DNA of 64,000 nucleotides from Cryptomeria japonica. Taxonomy: Eukaryota > Streptophyta > Pinopsida > Cupressales > Cupressaceae. The position numbers were made by a program, and so were the translations under genes. The stretch spans positions 506,150,442-506,214,441 of the forward strand of contig NC_081410.1 of the NCBI RefSeq assembly GCF_030272615.1, given 5' to 3'. Under the pieces are notes generated by a model, which was not told the origin of the DNA, made no database searches, and saw only the letters and a program-made list of their open reading frames with translations. Positions 36,125 to 47,869 of this stretch are shown in pieces; the first letter of the stretch is position 1, and each line of letters opens with the position of its first letter.

Positions 36125-36160
36125 TTGTAGTCGTGGGTTCGAGCCCCATGGTGGGCACTA
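36125..36160 (-). promoter_or_regulatory. Extended tRNA-Lys primer-binding site of element C
   Basis: The plus strand carries 36 bases matching the 3' end of plant tRNA-Lys, with four differences by my memory of that tRNA: anticodon-stem end, variable loop, T arm (GTGGGTTCGAGCCCCA) and acceptor end to CTA in place of CCA. Four bases (GAAA) separate it from the LTR. The normal primer site is the last 18 bases, 36143-36160. Confidence 0.82.
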
Positions 36161-36164
36161 GAAA

Positions 36165-37280
36165 TGTGTGTGTGAAATTTGGGGAACCTGCAGGGCCACA
36201 AACACTTCAATAAACCATTATTTGCATGGGTTAGTTAATCAAAAACAACAAAATAAAATCCATTGCAAGTTGGCTTATTGCCTCCTAGAAAGTGCGAGTG
36301 TGGATTGCTCTCAGATTGCTAAGCTATCCAGTGACTAGACTACACTCAAACGGAGGATTTTTAAATGCATCCAACTAGGAGAATGCAAGATTTATATTTA
36401 AATACAAGATTGAATGCAAGATTAATTGATTAAGTGGAATGAGATTATCAAGCTAAATGATCAAAGCTCTAAATGAAGCTAAGCTACATTATATGCAAGA
36501 AATTGAATCTAGATAAGAGAAGTGAATCTGAGCGAATGAACTAGAAGTCTAAATGATTCTAAGATTAAATGAAAGCTAAATGAAAACTAAGTTGATTCAT
36601 GAATTAAATATGCAAATCTTCTTCAAAATTTCCTCGATAAACTGCAACACAATATTAGCATAATAATGATGTAAAATTCTCGGATCCTGATTGAAGAATG
36701 AGAGCTTGGATTTATAGGAAAATCAAGAGGGAGACCAAAGGTCAGGATTGATATTTAATGAACGATCGAGATCGATTCGAAGGAAGCACAATCCAGGTGA
36801 AATGATTTCATTGGACAATTTAATTCCATTTTGGAGAGATAAGATTGAGTTCAAAGTAGCAACTTAGATTCTTTCCATTTTTTTTAAGTTCAGTCGATTT
36901 GTTTCCTTTTTTGAATTTTTGTGCTCATAATTTCCAAATTAATTCCTCTTTCTTGATTTGTTTCCTTTTTTTGAAGATTTATGGCAATTTTTATTTATTT
37001 ATTAAATATGCAAAAGATATTTAATTAAATAAATGAGATATTTGATTTTAAAAAGATTTTCTATTTTGAGTTTTGAATTTGATCAATTAATTAAATGAGA
37101 ATTTAATTAATTGTAATTGCCATGTTGCATTTTTATACCTTAGGAATTAATTAATCAGGCTCTCATGATTGATTTAAATTGATTATTTGATTCAGAACCT
37201 TGATGAATTTTATTGAATTTAAGCACATTAGTCGAGATTAGGGGCTCATGGTTTTGGATGACCATTTTTAGGGTATTACA
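36165..37280 (-). repeat. 5' LTR of element C
   Basis: A 1116-bp LTR that starts with (TG)5 and ends GGGTATTACA, followed by the duplicated CTACC. Confidence 0.93.
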
Positions 37281-37860
37281 CTACCGATGGCCATAACAAG
37301 AGAATCCCACGAATTAGGCAAAAAAAAAGCAAGATCTAACATTTCTCTTCTTCATTCATCTTAACACTGACATATAGTAATTGAGCCACCAACATATTGA
37401 ATGCTTCCAGGTGGCCTACAACTTGTCCACGCTCTTCCATCTTCAAGGAATACAATTTCTTTCTCAAGAAAATATGATTTAATAAAGATTTCGCTCGATA
37501 CATTTTACCAAGCTTAGTCCATAGATTCTTTGTAGTGTTTTCTTTGTGCACATTGATTAGAACATAGTCTGCCAGGCACAACCTAATTAGGCCCTTGGCT
37601 TTTCGGTCTATAACATCATATTGAGCTACCACAGTAGGATCTGAGGGCCTTTGGACATTCACATCAATAGAATCCCATAGATCTCAATCTATTAGTAGAT
37701 ATTCCATCTTTAGCTTCCACATCTTAAAATTTATTGCATTAAATTTCTCCACCTCTTTTTTCCTTGACGAATTTGCCATCTGAAAATTCCTACAACAAGA
37801 TCAAAAAGTGTCTTCTGCAAAAGATCCCACTCAAATATGGATTAGTTCAAAAAACCCAAC
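37281..37860 (-). pseudogene. Element B gag N-terminal part
   Basis: The frame 37336-37662 shows the copia gag sequence YDVIDRKAKGLIRLCLAD, TTKNLWTKLGKMYRAKSL and MNEEEKC, the UBN2-type gag. Between 37336 and 37281 the strand continues as LPNSWDSLVMAIG, interrupted by a frame problem around the poly-A near 37320-37330. The reading is then cut by element C and resumes at 14886. Upstream, between 37662 and the primer site at 37903, the N-terminus is broken by a stop. Confidence 0.87.
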
Positions 37861-37883
37861 AACCCACAATTGAAATCAAAGGT

Positions 37884-37903
37884 GATCAAGCTCTGATATC
37901 ACT
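37884..37903 (-). promoter_or_regulatory. Primer-binding site of element B
   Basis: Minus strand AGTGATATCAGAGCTTGATC, one base from the usual TGGTATCAGAGC site for initiator Met tRNA, directly inside the 5' LTR. Confidence 0.85.
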
Positions 37904-38768
37904 TTTAAGGAAGTTAAGCAGCGAAACAACTTCCTACACTAACCTTGAGAGGAGGGTAATGCAAATTTTTTTATAGATCATCACAAGAGTTACAAAAAAT
38001 AGAAATAGAATTCAAACCATAACACAATGATTTACGTGGGGAAAACCCTTTCGGGAGAAAAAACAGCATACTCCAAAAGCCGCCCAATATATTATTCAGC
38101 AATCAAAAAAATATTACAATATACTTGTAGAGAAATCTCTTCGTAGGAGTACCAGTAATCAGAGATTCAGAGGTAACTCATTGGCTATAAAACTCTTACA
38201 CACAACCTCTATCTCACACACCTCATATATAGGAGATACAATACAAGAAACTGTAAAATGGTATTACAAAACCATGGGCTAAAACCACCCAATAAGGTGT
38301 AGCCGACCTTATCTCCCTTCTATATGCCCTCTGACATGTCCCTTCCTTTTTTCAACTCGTTTATGTGTCCAATGTATTTTATATTTCCTATTTCAAGAGT
38401 ACAAACTTCCGGAGGCCATAACTTGATAACCATATGTCCTATTGTCGAACAGTTTGAAGTGCCAAAAAGCTCGCGAAGTGCTCTTTTGCCTTGTAGACAA
38501 CTATGCCATTTAATCCCCTTTTTTATGGCATTCTGGGGCATCTAAATTCATCAAAATTAAATTTAAACCTTTGATTGGACACCTCCAAAACATAAAATTT
38601 TATATCTTCAAAACTAGCTGTGATCTTGCGATGTAGCTTTACCAGAATGATTATCTAGCCAACCAAAAGATTCAGGGATAATTTTGCACCATTTCATGCC
38701 CAAATGAAAACTTACTATAAACAGTAACCTCATGTAAATTCAAGGTTGAGACATCATTTTTCCCAACA
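37904..38768 (-). repeat. 5' LTR of element B
   Basis: This 865-bp LTR is the partner of 10483-11351. Its first bases have decayed from TGTATGG to TTTAAGG. Confidence 0.9.
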
Positions 38769-38773
38769 AGTTG

Positions 38774-41340
38774 GAAGGTGCTCAAAGATGTATGCCTATG
38801 TTGATCTTGATTTATGGTAGGGTAATTGGTTGTGAGCTAGGGGTCATATGGATAATGGACAAAGCGATATAGGGTCCTAAGATGGATGAAAGAGAGGAAG
38901 GATTTTATTTTGGGATAAAAGGACCCAAATTGGATTTGGATGATGGGGAATGTGAATGCTTGGATTTAGATGGAGGAATATGGGATTTAAAACAAGACAA
39001 GAGTTTACTTTGAGGAAGATATGGTATGGAAGGAATGGCAGGATCATGAAGTAGATTGTCTTGAATGAAAGTGGACAAACTCATTTGATAGATACGTGGT
39101 TCATGAGTAGTCTTGGTAGGAGTGATGGGATCTTGAGGAGGATTAGGATTATGAGGGGTATCAAGACAAGGAGATAAAGGGATACCTTGCTTGATCTTGA
39201 CTAGGAAGAGGATCGTTGGAGTTTATGTTTTTCTCTTGATTTTGAACTGGATCATTGAAGGTAATGGAAGGGATATCATGATCTTTCTTAGGAGGTGGGC
39301 GTTGAATGATACTTGGAAGGACACTTTTCTCTTGAGATGGAAGGGGATTATGGCTAATGGGATACAAAAGTATGAGGGGATCTTCGTAAGAATCTTGATA
39401 GGTGGGATCTTGATCAAAAATTGGATTGGATTGGAGAGTCATGGTATCTTGGTCTTGATTCATGCAAGGACTCATTTCTTCTAGCTTTGGATTATCCTCT
39501 TGATAGGGGTTTGGATATGTATGGACTTGTGTAGGTGACCTTGAGATTATTTGATTAAGCACCAATTTTTTGCTAGCCTAATGTTGATTGGGACATATGA
39601 GAAATGATGGATTGACGAATACAGAACACTGATTGAGCAAATGCAAAATATAGATTGGATAGAGGCAGAATCTTGACAGTGCAAATGCAAAATCCCAATA
39701 GATCAAATGCAAAATAGGATGAGGTCAAAAGTGACAATTTGAGTTTTGATTCCAGTTTTGGGTCAAATGGTGAATTTCAAGCACTCAGAAGACTGTAAAG
39801 ACAATATGGCCAATGAATTTATTTTGGACAAACTTTGAAAATCAAAGTCACATGTGAAAGGTCCTAGATTGGCCCGAGATTGGATTGACGTTTACTGGTC
39901 TAACACATGAAAATATTTGAAGATAGATTAAAAATAAGTCTAAGCCTACTCTGGATATAATGGAAACCATCCAATGGGGCCTCTATGTTATAATACCACA
40001 AGCAAGATGAACATATAGAGATTCTGGTAGCACTGACTCCCCCACCATGACACTCACTTCTTGGGCATACTAGATTTTCTTACCTTGAAGATCCAAAGAT
40101 CCTATAACTGGGGGATTCTTGTCTCATCCTAAAGGGTACATGAGAGGTATATATGGAGTACGATCTGCACTCCTTAAACCATCAGATGTAGGGATTTTTG
40201 GCTACTATGAACAAAGTTTCTAGTTTAATTCCAAGGTTGCCAACACTCTACGTGTGCCAAGATAACCGTACTCGGGATTTGAAGGCCCTTTCAGATTAGC
40301 AAGAATAGTAGGATATGATATCAATGGGCTATGACTTTTGTTGCACCCTTTTTTATATAGTAGATTGGAATAGTACCACTTGGGTTGTTCCCTCTCACTT
40401 GGCCTTATGGGCTACTCAGGAGGTAGACCCTCTTATGGTTTAATAGATCATCCTATTGCTAGAAAAAGGGGAAAAAATGGTTAATTTTAATCCCAAAATG
40501 AAAGCTTATCTACTCTTAAGAAAATCACAGACACTCTCCTATTTTACCTTTGCAAAAAAAAATATTAGTAGTTTGAAATGAGCTGAATCTTTGATCGATC
40601 GAGAATTCCCTGCAAACAAATCATTAGTAGTTTAGCACACAACTCAATCTGGAACAAATTGAAACTTCCCTGTGATGTTTACCACATGATGTAAATAAAT
40701 AGTTAGTAGCATAGAAACCAAAGTAGATGAAAACTAACTTTAATAGTCAAATGCAAAATGATATTAACATGAATGTGAAATAACAATCTAACACATGCAA
40801 AATACTGTTGAAACATATGTGACGTAGCATAAGGATGAATGCGACAAGAGTTTTTGTGAAAACCAAAAATAAATCATATGCTGCAAAACAAATAAGTCAT
40901 CTTTCACAAATCCTAGTTAGAAATATAGACACGTCCCTAGGAGCATGGTGTACTTGAATATGAGAGCTAGAACTCATTGTTGATATTGAAAATAATTTAT
41001 TTGGTCCTCTTGTTTGTTGATCTATTGTTCTACTCTCAAAGTCCTATAATACTGTCTCATTTGTCACCTACCTTCTGCTTGTTGCTTCGATCCTACAACT
41101 TTAATCCTTATCCTATGGGCCATTGGTTAGATGCATTGCAATTCTAGGGCCTAAGCTATTTAATTAAATTTTATGAATTGGGAAACTAATTATACTCCTA
41201 AAACTAAGAGGTGACACCACAACTAAGAAAATTTACCTAATTATCTCACCTCGCTTTTACCTGTCATGTATGTGAAGCATTCGACAAATGAATGTGAAAT
41301 ACTAGCTCAATGAATGTGACACAATAGCTAAATGTTTGTG
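38774..41340 (-). mobile_element. F: decayed gypsy-like element, interior and 5' leader
   Basis: The stretch 40355-40440 is the leader block shared with C and G, at a similar distance from an LTR-like sequence on its right. Runs of AAATGCAAAAT-like words (39600-39720, 40740-40880) recall the motif arrays in the G leader. The frame at 39161-39565 is Pro/Ser/Asp/Gln-rich with no known domain and no ATG start. No RT or integrase is present. The left part, 38774-39170, is GATGGA-rich like 8429-10477. Confidence 0.5.
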
Positions 41341-42213
41341 AAATACTGATGTGACAAATGCGACATCCTGGGTTAACCACCAAAACTTGAATCTAACTAG
41401 ATAAATCCATAAATAACAATGAAACTTAATAAAATCAACAAGTTAATGAAATAAAGCATCAAAACCCCCTTTTGTCAATTCGATTCATTGCTTCCATTGC
41501 TCTTCTGCATTATCGTGGTGCATGGCTCTCAGTGTTGCATTGGGATTCCTTCATAATATTGACACAATAATTTTGAAGATAGTGGTTATTGAAAATGGGA
41601 AATGGATGCTCAATTTATATATTTCAAATGAGAAGATTGAATGGTCAAGATGCATTTGAGATATAATTGATCAACGGTTGAGATCAGTTGAGACAAAACT
41701 GATTAAGAATTAAACTCATTTGATTGATGAGTTGACTGAATTGATTGATCAATGAATTGAATAGATTGATCAAATGATTGAATAGACACGAGTCTATTCC
41801 AAAAAGATGATTGATGAGTTAACTAAGGAGATGACTACATTGATTGGGAAGTTGACTGAATTGATTGATCAACTAGAAAAAGGTGATTAGTAGTTTGACT
41901 AAAATTTAGTGCCAGTTAGGATTTTGACCATGTGCTATAGGAAATTCATTTGAAATTTAAATTTGGTTTGAATTTGGATTTTGGAAAATATGAAATGAAA
42001 TGCAAATTTATTGAAATTAAGTGAAATTAGAATTTGGGGAATTTGAATTAGTGAAGAATGAAGGAATTAATTAAATAATTTAAGGAAATTATTTAATTAT
42101 TAGGAATTGAAGTTAATTAAATATTAAATATTATTTAATTAAAAGTATTAATTCAAAATTAATTAAATAAAATATTTAATTAATTATAAGAGATGAGGTT
42201 AAATTATTTAATT
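41341..42213 (-). repeat. F: probable LTR remnant
   Basis: An AT-rich end with TTAATTAAATATTAAAT at 42050-42190 resembles the right half of the C and G LTRs and lies the right distance from the shared leader block. Both boundaries are approximate, and no partner LTR or target duplication is found. Confidence 0.45.
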
Positions 42214-44630
42214 GTAGTGTCCCTCCTAGACTTGCATTTTGATTTGCATTCTGACACTTATAGACTTATGATGGATACTTGGATAGTTATTTATGACTCT
42301 ACTGCTATCTTAGATGGTATCATTGATATTAGGACTTTATGTGGACTTATGATTATTCGATATAACTCATTATGTTTTGGAGATTCATGTAATTGATGTT
42401 GCTAGACATATTATATGATATATGGCATTTTGATGATTCTTATGGATGTTAGTGCGCAACACCACCTTGATAGATGGATTCATATGACTCATGGATTTAC
42501 ATGTGATGATTTCTCAGGTGGATTATATGATTTATGATGGTACTAACCCTATTTTATGATTATGATTATATGAAATGCTTGATGTTAATATGTGTGACTG
42601 TCTTCGTGAGTAGAGACAATGTCATATCACTCATTGCAAGCATGATATGCTGTCATGATTCTCTATAACTTGTTTGTTTATCATGATGTATATGTATCAT
42701 ATATGTTATGTTTAATGTTTCATGCAGGTTTGTAGGTACTAAACATCGACTCCACTTGGCTCCATAGTTTTGAGCATGTCTTTATCCCAATGGCAAGTTG
42801 TTGGAGATGACATAGTTTCCCTCACACACTCTAGGTCTAAGTTTTGTACCTTGTTGATTATGCCACAACGTAAGTTGAAGTTATTGTTTTGTGTTGTGTG
42901 TTCTTCCCTTGGCATAAAATGTTTAGAGTTATGGTTATTTGTTTGGAGATGTGAACTTATTTGATTATTTAATAATTAACATTGATGGTTATTGGATTAA
43001 ATTAATAATTCGATTTAATAATTAATTGAGATTTAATTATCTATGGTTTATTTATTGATTTTTGATCTATTATTTATTAATTGTTTGTTTAGTAACTTGA
43101 TTATTGCTTAATTAATTACATTTAATTTATTTGAATTATTGTTTATTTATTTAATTGATATTTATTTGCTTTTACTTATTTAATTTTATTGAATTGGAAT
43201 TTAATGGGATTTGAATTTATTTTATTTTTATTTGCTGGCTTCTATTAATAATATTTATTTATAATTATTTAATATGGATAAGTAATGAACTATTATTTGT
43301 GGATTATTGTTTATTGGTTGGATAAATGATATTAGCCTTGTTCATTGTGCTTATTGGAATTGTGATTTTTATAGTTTGATATATATTACACCTACTCACC
43401 TATTTTTTTGGTCAAATGGAAATGATAGATAAATAATATATATATTTTAATATTTGTCTTGAACTTTGTGTGTGGTAGGTATAATATATGGTTTATGAAA
43501 TATTTTGATTGGTCGAAGTGTGGCCATAGTTTTGAATGGTTTTTCTATTTATTTTTCTTTCTCAAATGGTTGTCATGTTAATGATCTGACAAATTTTGTA
43601 ATTGATTTTGGAATTCGATTGAAGATTTGGCTTGAGGATTTGGGATTGCTTATGGATTGCTCAACTTCAGATTTCTACATTCTTTGGATTGCGTTTGCAG
43701 GTTAGTGCAATTTTCCATTTGAAGTTTTATTTTCTGGAAAGATTGTCTTCCTTATGACTGTGCAATTTGATTTCTGGATATTGTGGAATTTGTTTTGGGA
43801 GTTCTTGGATTGGGTTGAAAGGTTTTAAATTGGTATTGCAAAGAAATTGGGAAAGGAAGTGCAAATTATTATTAATTTTCAGATTTTGAGGAATAGATTA
43901 CCGGGATGTTTTCCTATGTGTTCTCTATGAATGATATGTTCCCTTTTTCTTGAGATTTAAAGATGTTATTTATACTATTTTGGAGTTTTATGTCATTCCT
44001 TATTGTGTTCCTTGAATTCCCCTTTGTTTCAACAAGGTTCCTTTATGTTTTGAGCTTTCTGGGTGTATTTGTCACTCTATGTGACTTACATTTTCTGAGA
44101 GAAGACATTTAGGAAGTGTTTGTGACTATGTTTAGGCTTCCTTTTTCTTGTATTATGTTTCTTTGATATTGTCTTGTTGATTTTAATATCTCCCTTTTCA
44201 TGCTATGTGCCTTAGGACTCAATCTGAGCACTATGGGGGAAAGATTTGCTCACTGTTTTCATTATCTGTGTATACACCTTTGCAATTTTTCTATTCCTCA
44301 GTGATTTTTGTATCTTTCAGGTCCTCTGAGTAGGTCATGAGTGTCATTTTTGACCCCTTTGCTCATCTGGGTAAGTGCCCTATCCATTTGAGTAGTTTAT
44401 ATTGCATTTTTGGCTCTTTTCCCAAAAGCACTACCAAAAAAACCAAGGGCGCTAATGTTTGGACCAAGGGAACCACTATTCATACTAGGCGTGCCACTGT
44501 TCATAACAGTGGCACCAATCAATGTGCCAAGGGAGATAAACTGCTTTGGAGGTCCTGAAAGGTCCAGTTTGAGTATGTGGATGTTTAGGTGGTCATTTTG
44601 CATTCTATAGAGGCATGGGAGGTCTATGTT
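42214..44630. other. Unassigned AT-rich DNA left of element G
   Basis: There is no gene I can support. Very AT-rich at 42960-43330. Its sequence continues, across element G, at 63117. GCGCTAATG and GGCGTGCC near 44440-44530 recall motifs inside G, so part may belong to a related repeat. Confidence 0.5.
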
Positions 44631-44635
44631 GAGTC
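44631..44635. repeat. Target duplication of element G (GAGTC)
   Basis: GAGTC here and at 63112-63116, directly outside the two LTRs. Confidence 0.92.
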
Positions 44636-46064
44636 TGTATGCCGGAAAATGTGGTGATGAAAATGAACAACTCAAATCCAAAAGACCCACACACCAATGA
44701 GACTCTTGGTGCAAGTATATGAACCACTTCAATCAGTTTAACTTCCCAAGGGGTTTCCCATTGTTCTCTATCTCACAAGATCCCTAAAGTCAATGTTTTT
44801 CTCTTAGATCATTGAGAAAAGTGACCTAGGAATGACAACTCCATGAACGAGTGATGTTTGATTCATATGCATGAACACATTCTAAGATATATGATATTGA
44901 AAACTATGATGATTAAGTTAGTGTGAAGATGATGATATGATAAAAGATTAGCCAATTATCCGAGCATGATATACTATCCTAGCATGAATATTCTATGATA
45001 TTGAAAATGCTTCTAAATGCTATTATGATGATTTAACAAAGAAAGACTAAAATGTTTAGTAAATTAGACTTTAATGTAGATGCATGAAAGATTGTTGATA
45101 TGAAAAATGAGGAATGAGAGCTCTATTTATAGGGAAAATAGGGCAATGGATGGTTAAGATTCAATACCATTAACAAGGGCTAAGATTGTAAGTTAATCAA
45201 TCCATGTTTACAATTCTCAACAATGAAATGGTGACAATTGTCAACAAGAGGTTGATTGAGAGGAGATGCAAGAAACATTAAATGCTTGAGAAGAAATGAA
45301 GGTTACCCTAGGAGGTAAGGGTTAAGGTTAGGTTAGGTTTATCCAATGGATAAAGCTTTTACCCAAGGGGTAATGTCTTGTGCAAGGGTTAATAGGATAA
45401 CCAAGGTTAAAGCCATGAATGCTTGATGAGACCCTTGGGTCAAAAGGATAGTTAAGTTAGAGGAAAGTCTCTAACCAAAGGTCAAAGATGAGTTAACCAT
45501 AAATGGTTATGTAAGAGCCTTTAATGGTTTGGAAGACTTTAGAGGTTAACCATTTGAAGACTTTGGAGGCTTTGAGAAGTGACTTCTCTTTACTTAGGAA
45601 TGTGACAATAATTAGGAGATGAATTAGGCTAAATTGGAAGTGATTAGAAGAATTTAGAAGGGGTTTAGGAGGCAAGTGGGAGATGTAGGAAAATGCAAGT
45701 GGAGGGAAAAGGATTTTAATTAAAATAAATTTACTTTATTTCAACTAAAATAGATGCAACTTGCATAAATACAAGTGGGGGGATTTAATAAATAAATTAG
45801 ATTTATTTATTTGCAAGGCTCAATTTAATGAAATGTAAATTTAATTAAAAAGGGAGAAAGGGGAATTAATTAAATAAAGTGATTTATTTAATTAAAGGCT
45901 AGAAAAGGTTTAGGTGAATTTAATTAAATAAATTGAGCAATTCATTTAATCAAATAGATGAAAATAAAGAAATTAATTAAATAGAATTTAATTAATAAGA
46001 GGAATGGGATTAAAATAAATATTAAATATTTAATTAGGAAAGTGGTCAGATTTATACGTCTACA
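44636..46064 (-). repeat. 3' LTR of element G
   Basis: This 1429-bp LTR starts TGTATGCC and ends GTCTACA. Relative to the partner it lacks a 27-bp segment found near 62593-62620. Confidence 0.93.
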
Positions 46065-46080
46065 TTTTGCCCCTCTTTGT
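46065..46080 (-). promoter_or_regulatory. Polypurine tract of element G
   Basis: Minus strand ACAAAGAGGGGCAAAA directly before the LTR start TGTAGACG, like the tract of C. Confidence 0.85.
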
Positions 46081-46649
46081 AGTGACGTGTGTGCACATCT
46101 TGATTCAAAGATTTTTTTTTTGCCGTATATGCTGCCAAAATTGGATTGATATGATGTTGTGTCAAAGTGTCGATATGATGCCCTAGATCTATATTTGATG
46201 ATCGATATTGATGATACCCCCTCGAGATATGAATCAACGATTTAGTGAAAAGTTATCAAGTTAATGAGAGTTCTTGAATTAATTGCAATATGAGAATATT
46301 GATTGCATTGAATACAAATTATTGATTCATCTCCCGAAAATGATGTTGATAAGGTTAAAAATGAAATAGTAGGAGTAAAATACATGCTCCACTTATTAAC
46401 CCTTTTGATTTTACCCTATTAAAAGGTAAAAAGTGACTTTGAAAAATCATTTGCACACTTGTCTCTTTGTGATTGTGACATTTGGAGCTTTGATGACGAT
46501 GCTGATTCCATACTCACACCGATTTGAGCGCATCAGGAAACACCGGATACCCACTTCCTATGGCCCACCAATAAGTGGCCAAAATCCATCTTCATTTTTG
46601 ATTAATTTTATTTATTTTTGTCACGTTTTTCAATTTTTTGTCGGATTTT

Positions 46650-47000
46650 TGCTGATTTAGCGCATGGGTAGGTTGTGTAGCGTATATGATAGGAGTTTTA
46701 GCATGTATCAAAACCCTAGGAGATTTAGCATTTGAGGGCCACATTGTAGTGCGGTTGGGGGGTAGGTTAGCGCATAGGATGATTTATCGCATAGGGTCTG
46801 CATAGAAGCACAATGGGTGGGCTAGGTAGCGTGTAGGATAACTTTGCACATTGGGTAAATAGGGTAGCACAAATGGTGTGCCAGTTAGCATGTAGGCTAG
46901 GTTTAGCGCATTGAGTGTGTGTTTTAGCACTTTGATGGAAAAGGTTAGTGCATGTGTGGCAGCTTAGCATTTCGAGGCCCTGGTTTAGCGCGTAGGGTGT
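46650..47000. repeat. TAGCGCA motif array in element G
   Basis: More than ten variants of TTAGCGCA(T/A)GGG occur at irregular spacing of about 20-40 bp. The reverse complement, TGCGCTA, is arrayed in the leader at 59590-59960 and 61360-61620. Confidence 0.75.
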
Positions 47001-47079
47001 AAAGTGGGTAAAAAAAGCATTGTGAAGAATGCGTCGTGAGGCAAATGGATTAGATAGGTTGTGTAGATGTCGATATGGG

Positions 47080-47770
47080 TCTGTTGAGTGCTCTGATATG
47101 GTTCATGATCCAATGTGAGTCCTGTTTGATGATGATGTCAGATTCTGATATGCTACTGTATTGCGATATGAGTCTATGTTCGATATGGATCTTGTTTCTT
47201 TTGATATTAATTGCTTTTGATATGAGTCACTGAGTTGATTTGAGTCTTGATTTTGAAATGGGTCTGATTTTGATTTTGATATGGGTCCTTGATTTTTGAT
47301 ATGGGTCTAATTTCGATATGGATATTTCATTTGATTTCGATATGAATCTTTCATTTGATTTTGATATGGATCTTGATTGTCGATATGGGTTTGATTTTGA
47401 TATGGATCTTTCATTTGATTTCAATATGGATCTTGATTGTCAACATGGGTCTGATTTTGATATGGATCTTGAATGTCGATATGAGACTTTGATTTAGATT
47501 TCGATATGGGTCCTTGATTTTTGATATGGGTTTGATTCTCAATATGGGTCTTGATTTTCGATATGAATCTAATTCTGATTTTGATATGGGTCTTGATTGT
47601 CGATATGAGACTTTGATTTAGATTTCGATATGGGTCCTTGACTTTTGATATGGGTCTAATTCTCGATATGGGTCTTGATTTTCAATATGAATCTGATTTT
47701 GATTTTGATATGGGTCTTGATTGTGCTTTCGATATGAGTCTGAATTGATTTTTGATATGATGTGAATATG
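47080..47770. repeat. GATATGGGTCTTGATT minisatellite in element G
   Basis: About 690 bp of imperfect repeats of a unit near 20-24 bp (GATATGGGTCTTGATTTTC variants), with some higher-order blocks. Frames across it encode only repeat peptides. Minisatellites in this part are known in Tat elements. Confidence 0.85.
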
Positions 47771-47869
47771 TTTATGATGTGTTCTTGAAATGCTTCGCTG
47801 TTTCAAGTTGATTTGCTTTGATTGTTGATGGAAATGAGAATTGATGATGGATACTTGTTTATTTGCAGG

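Larger units (their letters stand above)
14892..37280 (-). mobile_element. Element C: Tat-like Ty3/gypsy retrotransposon
   Basis: LTRs at 14892-16020 and 36165-37280, a 5-bp target duplication CTACC, a tRNA-Lys primer site and a polypurine tract define a gypsy element. It is now 22.4 kb because it contains element D and LTR fragment E. Minus-strand order is 5' leader, ORF1, gag with zinc motif, protease, RT, RNase H, a second RNase H, integrase, then a 3' non-coding region. RT before integrase marks gypsy. The extra RNase H domain and the integrase C-terminus are typical of the Tat lineage. Many stops make it inactive. Confidence 0.92.
10483..38768 (-). mobile_element. Element B: copia retrotransposon split by element C
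   Basis: LTRs at 10483-11351 and 37904-38768 enclose copia pol (11394-14785) on the left and the gag start (37281-37860) on the right. The middle is element C, inserted in gag. The flanking pentamers GGTTG (10478-10482) and AGTTG (38769-38773) are a target duplication with one change. Without C the element is about 5.9 kb. It has many stops and frameshifts, so it is older than its insert. Confidence 0.92.

Noticed and set aside
36125-36160. Possible tRNA-Lys gene
   Set aside because: Only the 3' half is present, it lacks D arm and anticodon, and it sits exactly at the primer-site position beside an LTR.
39161-39565. Pro/Ser/Gln-rich protein gene
   Set aside because: It has no ATG start and no domain, and its composition mirrors low-complexity GATGGA-rich DNA on the other strand.
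42185-42230. Polypurine tract (CTAGGAGGGACA on minus) marking F as a left LTR
   Set aside because: The leader block lies to the left of this LTR, at the distance seen in C and G, so the LTR is better read as the 5' one; the purine run is probably chance.
47080-47770. CRISPR-like repeat array
   Set aside because: Repeats are imperfect and contiguous without unique spacers, and the DNA is plant nuclear.
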